Below, piece after piece: positions 9,872-19,700 of a stretch of 64,000 nt of DNA; within the stretch, counting starts at the first letter, position 1, and each line of letters opens with the position of its first letter. Source of the stretch: Microbacterium sp. NIBRBAC000506063 (GTDB taxonomy: Bacteria > Actinomycetota > Actinomycetes > Actinomycetales > Microbacteriaceae). The notes below the pieces were generated by a model. The model made no database searches and was not told where the DNA came from. It was given only the letters and a program-made list of their open reading frames with translations. Position numbers and translations under genes: made by a program. Where the stretch lies: positions 930,001 to 994,000 of the forward strand of contig NZ_CP072876.1 of the NCBI RefSeq assembly GCF_017968845.1, written 5' to 3'.

Positions 9872-10930
9872 TCAGACCAGGCGAGCAGCTGCGTCGGTGA
9901 GGGCGCCTCGACCCGGTGACGCACACGCCCCGGCACGCCGGTGCGCAGATCGACCGTGAGCGAGACCACCTCGTTCGACAGCTGCCCGCGACCAGCAGCG
10001 TGTCGTGCACGACCACATGATGCCGCGGCCAGTTCACCCCGACTCGACGACGGCGACGGGGCGAGATGCGAGCCGTCGCCGCGCACCCGCAGCGCTGCGA
10101 TCGTGTTGCTGCCCGCACCCCGCGTAGAGGAACTCCGCGTCGTGGGAGGCGCAGAGCTCCGCGGCGGCATCGCCCGGCAGCGCTGCCGGCTCAGCACCGT
10201 CGCGCTCACGATGCGCCAGACGCCCTCGACCGAGGGGCAAGGACGTAGACCTCGTTCGACAGCTCCGTCACGACGTAGAGGTGCCCGCTCGGATGCCACA
10301 CCGCATGCCGTGGGCCGGTGCCCGCCGGCAGCACGACCTCCTGTGCGAGCCGCAGCGCGCCGGCATCCGTCCCCGTCGCCAGAGCCGCACGAGATCGAAG
10401 CCCAGATCGGTCGTGGCGATGAGCCCGCCGGGCAGGAACGTGCTCTGATGAGAGCGCGAGACGCGCGGCTCCTCGCCCGTGGCCACGCCGCCGAAGTCGT
10501 CGAGCCCGGGGCCGCGAAGGGATCGGACGCCGTATCGGCGAGCACCGGCGAACCCGGCAGGCCCTGACCGTCCAGGGGCATACCGACGAGGCGGCCGTCG
10601 CCCCAGCACGCCGCCAGCAGCACCGTGCCGTCGGGCGAGACGGCGACGTGGCAGACGAGGTCGCCCGCCTCGACGGGCACGCCCAGCGGCGCCCACGTCG
10701 ACTCCCGGTGCGCCGGAAGGCCTGGAGCGTCCCGTCGCCCTCCATGGCGGCGTAGAGCAGATCGAGCGTCGGATGCCGCGCGACCCATGAGGGCGAGCCC
10801 GCGACCGTCACCGCGTCGCCGAGGTATGCGAGCGCGCCGGATGCGGCATCCGACTCCCCGGCCTCGATCAGGCCGATGCCGGTGGCGCTTCCCCCATTCC
10901 GGCGTCGTAGCCGCTGACGAGGAATCTCAT
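9872..10930 (-). CDS. Lactonase-family (YbhE-like) beta-propeller protein, heavily frame-broken
   Basis: The frame changes about eleven or twelve times in 1.1 kb, always as a single missing base; the first is a G run just after MRFLVSGYDAGMG. The rebuilt protein, ~356 residues, shows propeller blades with VTVAGSPSWVARHPTLDLLYAAME, CHVAVSPDGTVLLAACWGDG, GTGPRHAVWHPSGHLYVVTEL and NWPRHHVVVHDTLLVAG. The PRHAxxHPxG motif is typical of 6-phosphogluconolactonase-like lactonases (Pgl/YbhE). The end is uncertain: TGA at 9872-9874 if one more base is restored, otherwise 9775. Hydrolysis of a sugar lactone is the family expectation. It lies directly downstream of the GntR gene on the same strand. Confidence 0.72.
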
Positions 10931-10936
10931 GGGTCC

Positions 10937-11648
10937 TCATCCTATCCAGGCAGCGTCGGCCGGCGGGTCAGGTCGAGACGTCGTCGCCGGGTTCCGAGGG
11001 CGCGAGCGCGACCGCCCGAGACCGTGCTGCTCGCGCACCCAGCGTTCGGCGGCATCGGCGTCGCGTCGCTCGATCGCCGCACGCAGGCCGCGATACATCT
11101 CGTCGCGCTGGGCCGTCGAGCCCAGCATGGGGCGCGTACCGCGCAGGTTGCGCTCCAGCGCGAGACCGGCCTCGCGCATCATCGTGGCGAACACGGCGTT
11201 CCCCGTCAGAGAGGCGATGTGCCGATAGAGCGAGCGGCTGACGGAGTAGAGGGTGAGCACATCGCCGGAGGTCGAGGCGACGATCATCTGATCGAGCAGC
11301 TCGATGGCGACGCCGGCCTCCGCATCCGTCATCCTCGGCAGGGCCATGCGCATCGCGATGCCCGCCTGATAGCCCGTGTACTCCAGGGTCTGCGCGCTGA
11401 GCTCCGGGGTCGGGGAAGTGACGCGGGTGAAACGGTTCGCGGCGATCTCGACGAGCCCGATACGCGCGAGGCGCAGAATGGCCTCGCGCACCGGGGTGCG
11501 CGACACCTGCAGCTGCGCGGCGAGCTCGGTGTCGCGCAGGCGCTCTCCCGGGCCAGCCGCCCATCGAGGATCGCCGATCCGATGCGCTCGTAGACGATCT
11601 CGCTGAGCCCGTCCGCCCTGCGCCGACGGGCTGGAGCCCTTCCCTCAT
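10937..11648 (-). CDS. GntR-family (FadR/FCD) transcriptional regulator
   Basis: About 227-237 residues after two or three repairs (near 11620 and 11550). The N-terminal winged helix is recognisable as LSEIVYERIGSAILDGRLA, LRDTELAAQLQVSRTPVREAILRL. The C-terminal helical FCD domain follows (YTGYQAGIAMRMALPRM, LYRHIASLTGNAVFATMM). Such regulators bind a small carboxylate or sugar acid and release their operator. It is likely co-transcribed with the lactonase gene, consistent with control of sugar-acid metabolism (inference). The stop is either 10937 or 10968 depending on one further base. A perfect palindrome lies 60 bases upstream of its start. Confidence 0.82.
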
Positions 11649-11708
11649 ATCACCACCCCGTGCACCGCCTGTCGTGCGATCGTCTCACCATCCGACTCTG
11701 GACGGCAA

Positions 11709-11722
11709 ACCGATATATCGGT
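11709..11722. promoter_or_regulatory. 14-bp perfect palindrome, candidate operator
   Basis: ACCGATATATCGGT is a perfect dyad in the 154-bp divergent region between the GntR gene (start 11648) and the cyclase gene (start 11803). It is strikingly AT-rich at its centre for this genome. Divergent placement and size fit the operator of the adjacent GntR regulator, possibly also controlling the cyclase-channel operon. Confidence 0.5.
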
Positions 11723-11802
11723 AGGCTCCCCTGGGCGTCGCCTCCAGCCTCGACGACCGCAGCACCCCTGAATCCGGACCCAGCCTCGTACAGGAGAGCC
11801 GA

Positions 11803-13952
11803 TTGAACAGCGAGACCGCTGCCCGCGTCCGTCGGAGCCCGCTACTGCTCGTCGGCCTCGGCATCCAGTCCAAGCTCCTCATCATGCTGCTGCTCGTCGC
11901 GATGATCTCCATCGCGGTGACGGGCATCATCGGCTACCTCAACGGACGCGAGTCACTGCGTGAGGCCGCCTTCGATCGTATGACGACGATCCGTGAACTC
12001 CGCGCCCATGAACTCGAGGTCGCCCTCCGGACTCTTCGAAATGGAGTCGTGCTCGACTCACGCACCTCCGACACGGTCGAGGCGTCGGCGGCATTCAATG
12101 CGGCATTCGACGAACTCGATGAGATTCCGATCTCGCCCGTTGAACAGCAGACCCTGCTCGACTACCTCAGTGAGCACTACCTCCCGATGCTCACCGAACG
12201 CAGCGGTCTCACGTTCGAACCGGAGGCGCTTTTCCCGGCGACCTCGGCAGGACAGCACCTGCAGGCCGCATACACGGCGCAGAACACCGACTTCGACCAG
12301 GCGCTCACCATTCTGGACGCCGGAGACGGGAGCGCCTGGTCGGAAGCGCACGCGAAGTACCATCCGTACTTCAAGGGGCTGATCGATGACCTCGGCTACG
12401 AGGACGTGCTGCTGATCAACCCTGAGGGACGCATCGTCTACACCGCCTACAAAGGGATCGACCTCGGTCTGAGTCTGCACGAGCAGCCCATGAGCGACAC
12501 CGTCCTCACCGCCGCGTTCACCGAGGTCATGCGCAGCAATACGCTCGACACGGTCGTCATCACCGATTTCGAGAGGTATCTCCCTCCCTCAACATCCCCA
12601 ACGCCTGGGTGGTCTCTCCTGTGGGCCGTGATGGTTCGATCACCGGCGCGCTCGCCATCCAGATCCCTATAGACACCATCAACGCCGTCCTCACCGGCGA
12701 CGAGGGCTGGGCGGAACAGGGCTTCGGGCGCACCGGGGAGGCCTACATCGTCGGAGCCGACCGCCTGATGAGATCGGTGTCCCGAGCCATCGTCGAGTCC
12801 CCCGAGACGTACGCCGAGAAGGCCATCAACAGCGGGACGCCCCCGGCGACGGCAGAACGCATGGCCGCCATCGCGGGCACCGTGCTCCTCCAGCCCGCCG
12901 ATACACCCGCTGTGAACCGGGCCCTCCGGGGAGAAGCGGGCACGATCGTCGCGCCGGGCTACCTCGGCACCAGCCGGCTGGCATCCTTCGCACCGGTCGA
13001 CACCGGCGGACCGCACTGGGTGATCGTCGCGAGCATCGACGAGGCGGAGGCGTTCGCGCCCGTCGACGACTTCACCCGCATCGTCCTGATCTCCGCCGGA
13101 GCGCTCGTGCTGGTCGTCGCCGTGCTCTCGCTGCTGCTCGCACGCGTCTTCACGAACCCGCTCGATCGGCTGATGAAGGGCGTGCGCAGCGTCGCCGCCG
13201 GCGAACGCGACGTGGAGGTGGACACGAGGACACGCGACGAGTTCGCGGAGCTCGGCAGCGCGTTCAACGATCTCTCCCGGAACCTGCAGACGAAAGCAGA
13301 CCTGCTGGACGCCGAACGGGCCGAAAGCGAACGGATGCTGCTCTCGCTCATGCCCGCGACCGTCGCCGAACGCTACCGGCAGGGCGACGAGACAATCGTG
13401 GAGGACCACACGGACGTGACCGTCATCTACGCGGACATCGCCGGTTTCGACGCCTACACCGACGGCATGGACTCCTCCCGCTCGCTCACGGCACTCAACG
13501 AGATCGTGACGGGGTTGGATGCGCTCGCCGAGCAGCTCGGCGTCGAACGCGTCCGCACGAGCAAGCAGGGCTACCTCGCCAGCTGTGGACTGTCGGTGCC
13601 CCGCGTGGACAGCGCACGTCGCGTCGTCGAGTTCGCGGTCGGCGCCCAGAGGCTCGTCGACCGGCTCGCGACCCAGTGGGGTGCGCAGCTCTCGCTCCGG
13701 GCCGGCGTCGACAGCGGCCATGTCACGACCGGCCTCGTAGGACGCAACTCCGTCATCTACGACATGTGGGGCGACGCCGTGAACCTCGCCTACCGCCTGC
13801 AGGACGCAGAAACCGAACCGGGCATCGTACTGTCGCAGCGCGCCGTCGACCGGCTCGGCGACATGTTCCCCGTCACCGACATCGGCACCGTCGACACGAA
13901 GTCCGGGTCCCAGCGCGCCTGGCGCCTCGCCACGGAGGACTCCCGTGTCTGA
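11803..13952 (+). CDS. Membrane nucleotide cyclase with extracellular sensor domain and HAMP
   Basis: About 716 residues after one repair near 12585. Order: N-terminal membrane helix (residues ~25-45), a ~380-residue extracytoplasmic Cache-like sensor (VLLINPEGRIVYTAYKGID, GRTGEAYIVGADRLM), a second membrane helix (~430-450), a HAMP linker (NPLDRLMKGVRSVAAGERD) and a class III cyclase domain (YADIAGFD near residue 540, MWGDAVNLAYRLQ near 652). The first metal-binding Asp and the Asn/Arg of the last motif are present. The second metal site, normally GD in KTIGDxY, reads TSKQGYLAS, with Gln replacing Asp. Whether it makes cAMP or cGMP, another product, or nothing is open. Its stop overlaps the channel gene start by 8 bases. 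Confidence 0.87.
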
Positions 13953-15356
13953 ACCCTGGGCCCAGTCCTGGTTCTGGCCCGTCGTCATCGTCACGGTCGG
14001 GTTGCCGGTGCTGCTCGTCGTGTGCACCGAGATCATGCGGGCGCTGGAGCGCCGGCGCAGCCGCGCCGCGGGCATCATTCGGCTTATCCGCAACTTCGCG
14101 CTGCCGCTCGGAGCACTCCTGCTGCTGCTGTCCCAGGTCGACGACCTCGAACTCGAGGTGAACTGGTCGCGGATCATCGCGACGATCTTCGGCTTCGTGC
14201 TGATCCTCATCGTCATCAACCTGCTGAACTTCGCCCTCTTCGCGACGGCCGAACGCGGCTCATGGCGACAGCGCATCCCGTCGATCTTCATCGACATCAT
14301 CAAGCTCGTCGTCATCGTCGTCTGCTTCGCGCTGCTGTTCCAATGGGTGTGGGGTGCGGACGTCGGCGGCCTCTTCACAGCGCTGGGCGTCACGTCGATC
14401 GTCATCGGTCTCGCCCTGCAGAACGCCGCCGGCTCCGTCGTCTCCGGTCTCCTGCTGTTGTTCGAGCAGCCCTTCAAGCTGGGCGACTGGCTCGAGACGG
14501 GTTCGTTGCGCGGGCGCGTGGTCGAGGTGAACTGGCGAGCGGTGCACATCGACACGGGCAACGGCACGCACATCGTGCCCACGGCATCCCTCGCCGGGTC
14601 CAGCTTCACGAACCTCTCGCGCGTCACCGACTTCTATGAGGCCCAGACCGATCTGAGCTTCTCCAAAACGGATGCCCCAACGACGTGGAGGCGCTCGTCC
14701 AGTCGGTCGCGCGCGACCTTCCGCTGCGCCTTCCCGACACTCCCGTCGCCGTCACCCCGGGCGGAGCCGGGAAGTACCGGGTATCGATCGCCGTCGCCCG
14801 GCCCGCCGACGAGGGTCCGACGATCGCGCTGCTGGTGGGCTGGCTGTGGTTCGCCGCGCGCCGGGCGGGGCTTCATCTCGACGACGAGTCGGGCGACGGG
14901 GTGTCGACGGCCGAGCGCCACGCGGAGGCGGCGCGGCGCGTCTCGCAGAGGCTGTCGTTCTCTCCTGAAGACACCGCGCGCCTGGACGAGCGCGGACGCA
15001 TCGAGCGGTTCGGCACCGGAGAGGCCCTGACGCGTGCGGGAACCGTGGCGCCCAGCCTACGTTTCATCATCGACGGCCGCGTGATGCTCACGGCGACGAC
15101 GGAGGGGCGTTCACTCGACTATCACGCCCTCTCGGCCCCTGAGGCGGTGGGCCTCGGCGTCTACACGCAGCAGCCGGAGAACGACACGGCGCGCGCGACG
15201 TCGGTCGTGACGACCTTCTCGGTGCCCCGTGACCTCGTCGAGGAGCTGATCTCCGATCATCCCCGGCTCGCCGTCGAGCTCGGACGGGTCACCGACAACC
15301 GCCGCGAGCTCCTCGCCACGGCGCAGGAGAAGGCGCGGCAGGCGATCGGCGGCTGA
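13945..15356 (+). CDS. MscS-type channel with C-terminal cyclic-nucleotide-binding-like domain
   Basis: About 470 residues after one repair near 14677. Four N-terminal membrane helices are visible, the last being the MscS pore helix (SIVIGLALQNAAGSVVSGLL) followed by FEQPFKLGDWLETG, the standard start of the MscS beta domain. Residues ~340-470 form a cNMP-binding-like domain (GRIERFGTGEALTRAGTVAP, FIIDGRVMLTATTEG, ARATSVVTTFSVP). In the phosphate-binding cassette the Arg is kept, but the usual Gly-Glu before it reads VGLGVYT, so the ribose-binding Glu seems lost. The protein resembles bacterial cyclic-nucleotide-gated (bCNG) channels. The 8-bp overlap with the cyclase makes it the likely effector of the cyclase product. 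Confidence 0.88.
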
Positions 15357-15380
15357 CCGCAGCGCCCCGACGCCGGCTGA

Positions 15381-16667
15381 TCAGTCGAGGAGATCGTGGC
15401 GCACGATGACCTCGTCGCGTGCGGGACCGACGCCGATGACCGAGATGCGGGTGTTGCTCATCGCCTCCAGCGCCCGCACGTAGTCCTGCGCGTTCTGCGG
15501 CAGATCGTCGAAGGTGCGGGCGCCCGAGATGTCCTCCTGCCAGCCCGGGAAGTACTCCAGGATGGGCTTGGCGTGATGGAAGTCGGTCTGGTTCACCGGC
15601 ACGTCGTCGAAGCGCGTGCCGTCGACGTCGTAGGCGACGCAGACCGGGATCTCGTCGAGGCCGGTGAGGATGTCGAGCTTGGTGAGCACGAGGTCGGTGA
15701 TCCCGTTGATGCGCGTGGCGTAGCGGGTGATCGGCGCGTCGTACCAGCCGACCCGGCGCGGGCGACCGGTCGTCGTGCCGAACTCGAAGCCGCGCGAACG
15801 CAGCCAGTCGCCGCTCTCGTCGAACAGCTCGGTCGGGAAGGGCCCGGAGCCGACGCGCGTCGTGTACGCCTTGACGATGCCGACGATGCGGTCCAGGCGC
15901 GAGGGTCCGACCCCGGAGCCGGATGCCGCACCCGCCGCCGTCGCCGTCGACGACGTCACGAAGGGATAGGTGCCGTGATCGACGTCGAGCATGGTGGCCT
16001 GGCCGCCCTCGAAGACGACGACCTCGCCGCGGTCGAGTGCCTCGGCGATGAGGTGCCCGGTGTCGGCGACCATCGGACGCAGTCGCTCTGCGTAGGAGAG
16101 CAGGTCGTCGACGATCTCGTCGCAGGTGATCGCCCGGCGGTTGAAGACCTTCACCAGCAGGTGGTTCTTCTGGTCGAGCGCGCCCTCGACCTTCTGACGC
16201 AAGATGTTCTCGTCGAAGAGGTCCTGCACCCGGATGCCGACGCGGTTGATCTTGTCGGCGTACGCGGGCCCGATGCCGCGGCCGGTCGTGCCGATCTGGC
16301 GCTTGCCGAGGAAGCGCTCGGTGACCTTGTCGAGCGTGCGGTGGTAGTGGGTGATGATGTGCGCGTTCGCGCTCACCCGCAGGCGCGAGACGTCGATGCC
16401 GCGGGCCGAGAGCGCCTCGAGCTCGAAGAAGAGCACCTCGAGGTCGACGACCACGCCGTTGCCGATGATCGGCGTGACCCCGGGCGACAGGATGCCGGAG
16501 GGAAGCAGGTGCAGCGCGTACTTCTCGTCGCCGACGACCACCGTGTGCCCGGCGTTGTTGCCGCCGTTGAACTTCACCACCCAGTCGGTGCGCTCACCGA
16601 GCAGGTCGGTCGCCTTGCCCTTTCCTTCGTCGCCCCACTGCACGCCGACGATGACGATTCCTGGCAT
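15381..16667 (-). CDS. purA: Adenylosuccinate synthetase
   Basis: Complete, 428 residues, the usual length. It has the GTP-binding N-terminus [16 protein letters not shown], the IMP-site [32 protein letters not shown], and the C-terminal GTP-specificity motif ([11 protein letters not shown]). It joins IMP and aspartate using GTP to form adenylosuccinate, the first committed step to AMP. It stands alone on its strand. Two copies of a 12-bp palindrome lie within 75 bases upstream of its start. Confidence 0.97.
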   Translation of the reverse strand: MPGIVIVGVQWGDEGKGKATDLLGERTDWVVKFNGGNNAGHTVVVGDEKYALHLLPSGILSPGVTPIIGNGVVVDLEVLFFELEALSARGIDVSRLRVSANAHIITHYHRTLDKVTERFLGKRQIGTTGRGIGPAYADKINRVGIRVQDLFDENILRQKVEGALDQKNHLLVKVFNRRAITCDEIVDDLLSYAERLRPMVADTGHLIAEALDRGEVVVFEGGQATMLDVDHGTYPFVTSSTATAAGAASGSGVGPSRLDRIVGIVKAYTTRVGSGPFPTELFDESGDWLRSRGFEFGTTTGRPRRVGWYDAPITRYATRINGITDLVLTKLDILTGLDEIPVCVAYDVDGTRFDDVPVNQTDFHHAKPILEYFPGWQEDISGARTFDDLPQNAQDYVRALEAMSNTRISVIGVGPARDEVIVRHDLLD

Positions 16668-16688
16668 GGCTGACCCCCTGGCTAGTTG

Positions 16689-16741
16689 GCCCGATCGGGC
16701 GCTTCCATCCTACCGATCAGCAGGGGAAGGCCCGATCGGGC
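16689..16741. repeat. Two identical 12-bp palindromes upstream of purA
   Basis: GCCCGATCGGGC occurs at 16689-16700 and again at 16730-16741, 41 bp apart, in the short gap between the end of the surface-protein gene and the start of purA (both on the minus strand). Each copy is self-complementary. The second, flanked by aag/ctt, could end transcription of the surface-protein gene; the pair, close to four helical turns apart, could equally be an operator for purA. Confidence 0.5.
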
Positions 16742-16748
16742 TTCGCTC

Positions 16749-19700
16749 TCAGTCGTCTGAGACGTCTGCGCCGTCCTTGCGATGCCGACGCGACACCAGC
16801 AGGAGGACGCCGCCGAGCGCGAGCACCGCGGCGGCGATTCCGCCGATGACCCACAAGCGGCTCGCGTCGAAGCCGGTGGCGGGCATCGGCGCCTCGAAGA
16901 CGTTCTCGATCTCGACCGAGACCGATTCGTCCTCCAGGAGCGTGAACTCCGCCTCGGTCACCGCGTCACCGCCGGAGACGGTCATCTTCGTCTCGACCGC
17001 GCCCGCGGCATCCGATTCGCTCACCGTGCAGTCGGCACCGACAGGGAGACTCTCGAACGTCACCGTCTCGCCATGGGTGATCGGGAAGGTCTCGTCGAGC
17101 ACCGTCAACGGCTGCTCCCCGCCCTGGTCGAACACGCAGACCGCCACGATCTCGAAGGTCTTCGCGCGGCCCTCGGCGGCACCCGTGCCGGTGACCGTCT
17201 TGGTCACGTCGAAGCCGGCGTACTCGAAGGTGTTGGTCGCCACGAGCTCGAGCACCTGCACCTCATCGCCCTCCTCGACCACCAGGGCGTTGTCATAGCC
17301 GTCGTGGCTGACCGATGCCGCCGTCGCGCCGCCGGTCACGGTCTCCTCGATGAAGCAGTGACTGCCCAACGGCAGCATCACCGGCGATCCGTCCGGATGG
17401 GTCAGATCCACGATCTCGCCGCCCTGGATCCGATACTCGCCCGAGTACACCGTCGTCCGCGTGCCGTCGATGTCGAGCTCGCAGGTCGCGATGACCGTGA
17501 ACACGGCCTCGGTCGCCCAGTCCTCTTCGGCGGCTGCCCCGTCGATGACCTTCTCGATGCTCGCAGTCGCCGCGGAGAAGGTGTTCACGAAGCCCACCAC
17601 GATCGTCACCGGACCTGTCTGCGGGTCCTCGGCCGGGATCATCACCGTGACCGGAGCCGGCGTCTCGTCGGCCCCTCCGGCATCGACCTCGGTGACCGTG
17701 CAGTCCGCGCCCACCGGGATCCCCAGGATGGGCTCCGACTCGATCGGCTCGCCCGAGCCGTCGCCGGTGAGGGTGACCGTCTCCGAGATCACCTCTTCTT
17801 CGAGATAGACGCAGATCACCTCGAAGACGAAGGGACCGTCCGACAGCACGGGGGCGCCGGGGCCGGTGACCTCCTTGAGGATCTGCAGACCGCCGGTCTC
17901 GAACACGTTCGTCACCGTGACGATCACGGCGTCCGCATCGGCGTCGCCGATGGTCACCGGTCCGGAGGGATCGATCGACGTGTCGGTGGCGCCGCCGGTG
18001 TCCGGCTCGGTCACCTCGCACTCGGCGCCCGAGGGCAGGTTCCCGATCGTGACGGTCGGCTCTTCGGGGGTGACGGTGTGCTCGGCGTCGTAGACCGGGT
18101 TGGTCTCGGCGAAGTCGAGCGTGCAGACCACCTGGATCGTGAAGGGACCCGTACCCCACTGCTCGGCCCCCGAGCCGGTGATCTCCTTGGTGATCTCCAG
18201 CCCGTTCACCTCGTAGAGATTGGTGAACTCGACGAGAACCTCAGGCTCCTCGCCGGCGACGATCTCGAACTCGGCGACGGCGCCCTCCTCCGTCACGGGA
18301 GTGCCTCCGCCGACGGTGACGCTGTTCTCGGTGCTGGCGGCATTCGCGGCATCCGACTCGGTCACCTCGCACTCGGCGCCGACGGGAAGCCCGTCGAACA
18401 CCTCGGAGCCCCCGGCGTCGAGCGTGACCGTCTCGTTCAGCACCTCGTCGCCGAGGAACGTGCACACCACGGTGAACTCGTACTCGTCGGTCAGGGCGAT
18501 CGGGGCGCCGTCCTGATCGGTCGCGGGGTTCACGACGACCTTGCCGAGCTCGAAGCCGCCGACGTCGAAGACGTTGTCGACCGTGACCGTCTCGACGGGG
18601 GGCACGATCTGCGACCGTGTCGGCAGGACGTCCACAGGCTCGGCCGGGTCCGTCGACCAGGACGTCTGGCCGTTCCAGAACTCGTCGCCCTGCTCGGGTT
18701 CGCTGACCTCGCAGCGCGCCGGCGCCGGGATCGCCGACACCGTGATCGGTGTGCCCGGGATGAGCGTGACGGTGCCGAGGCTCTCGACGAGCACCTCCTC
18801 GACGGTGCCGTCGTTCAGGTGGTCGTCGACGTAGCAGAGCACCGCGACGTTCGGGAACGTGTCCGGGGCGAACTCGGCGCCGTCACCGGAGACGACCTTC
18901 ACGATGCGCATGGAGCCGGTGGGTAGGTCACGCCGACCCGCCGGCCCTCGGTGCTGGGCACCTGCACATGGGTGCCGCTCTCCAGCGCCCGACCGCCGAC
19001 GGCGACCGTGTTCCAGGCGACCGGGTATGCGGCCAGCGGGTCCAGGAAGGGCTGCGTGTGGGTGCGGAACTGCAGCGTGGCGGTGTGACCGGGCTCCAGG
19101 AGCGCGTCCTCGGCGAAGTCGATGACGAACTTGATGCTGCGCACCAGCTCCGCCCCGCCCTGGTTCGCCTCGAACTCGGCCTGCGTGAGCCACTGACCGG
19201 CGGCGCATCCCGAGGCCAGCGGGTTGAGGTCGACCGTGCAGGGGGTGTCGGAGGCCGTGTAGAAGACCGACAGCGCCGCACCCGCCGGGCATCGACGAGC
19301 TCGATGCTCTCGAAGTCGTCGAAGACGCCTTCCCACTGCGAGCCGCGGGGCAGCTGCACGATGACGCCCTGGTCGCCCGGGTCGGCAGGTGGTCGATCGC
19401 GACCGCCCGGTCGATCGGGAGCGTTCCCGAGTTCGTCATCACGAACCGCCAGGTGACGTCCGTGCCCGGCGTCGTCACGGGTACGCACGGAGCGCGGAAG
19501 AAGCCGTCGGCATCGGCGGCGCTGCCGTCGCGGCAGGCGGGGATGCCCGCGACCGTCTCGCTCTCCGCGCCATGCGCGGGCACCTCCGCGCGCACGTACT
19601 TGCGACTGGAGAGTGCGGGCTGGACCATCGGCGTCACCGTCGTGTCGTCGAAGCAGTCCATGACCGGCTCGAGCGGCGGCTCGCCCTGCCCTCGCCCGGG

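Noticed and set aside
12447..14627. A 726-codon open frame on the minus strand
   Set aside because: Antisense to the cyclase and channel genes, whose domains are recognisable; no family features in this frame.
15396..16673. Long open frame antisense to purA
   Set aside because: purA is complete and unmistakable; the opposite frame is a GC shadow.
16782..18926. A 714-codon plus-strand open frame opposite the surface-protein repeats
   Set aside because: Its Arg/Gly/Asp-rich repetitive composition mirrors the repeats on the other strand and has no start context.
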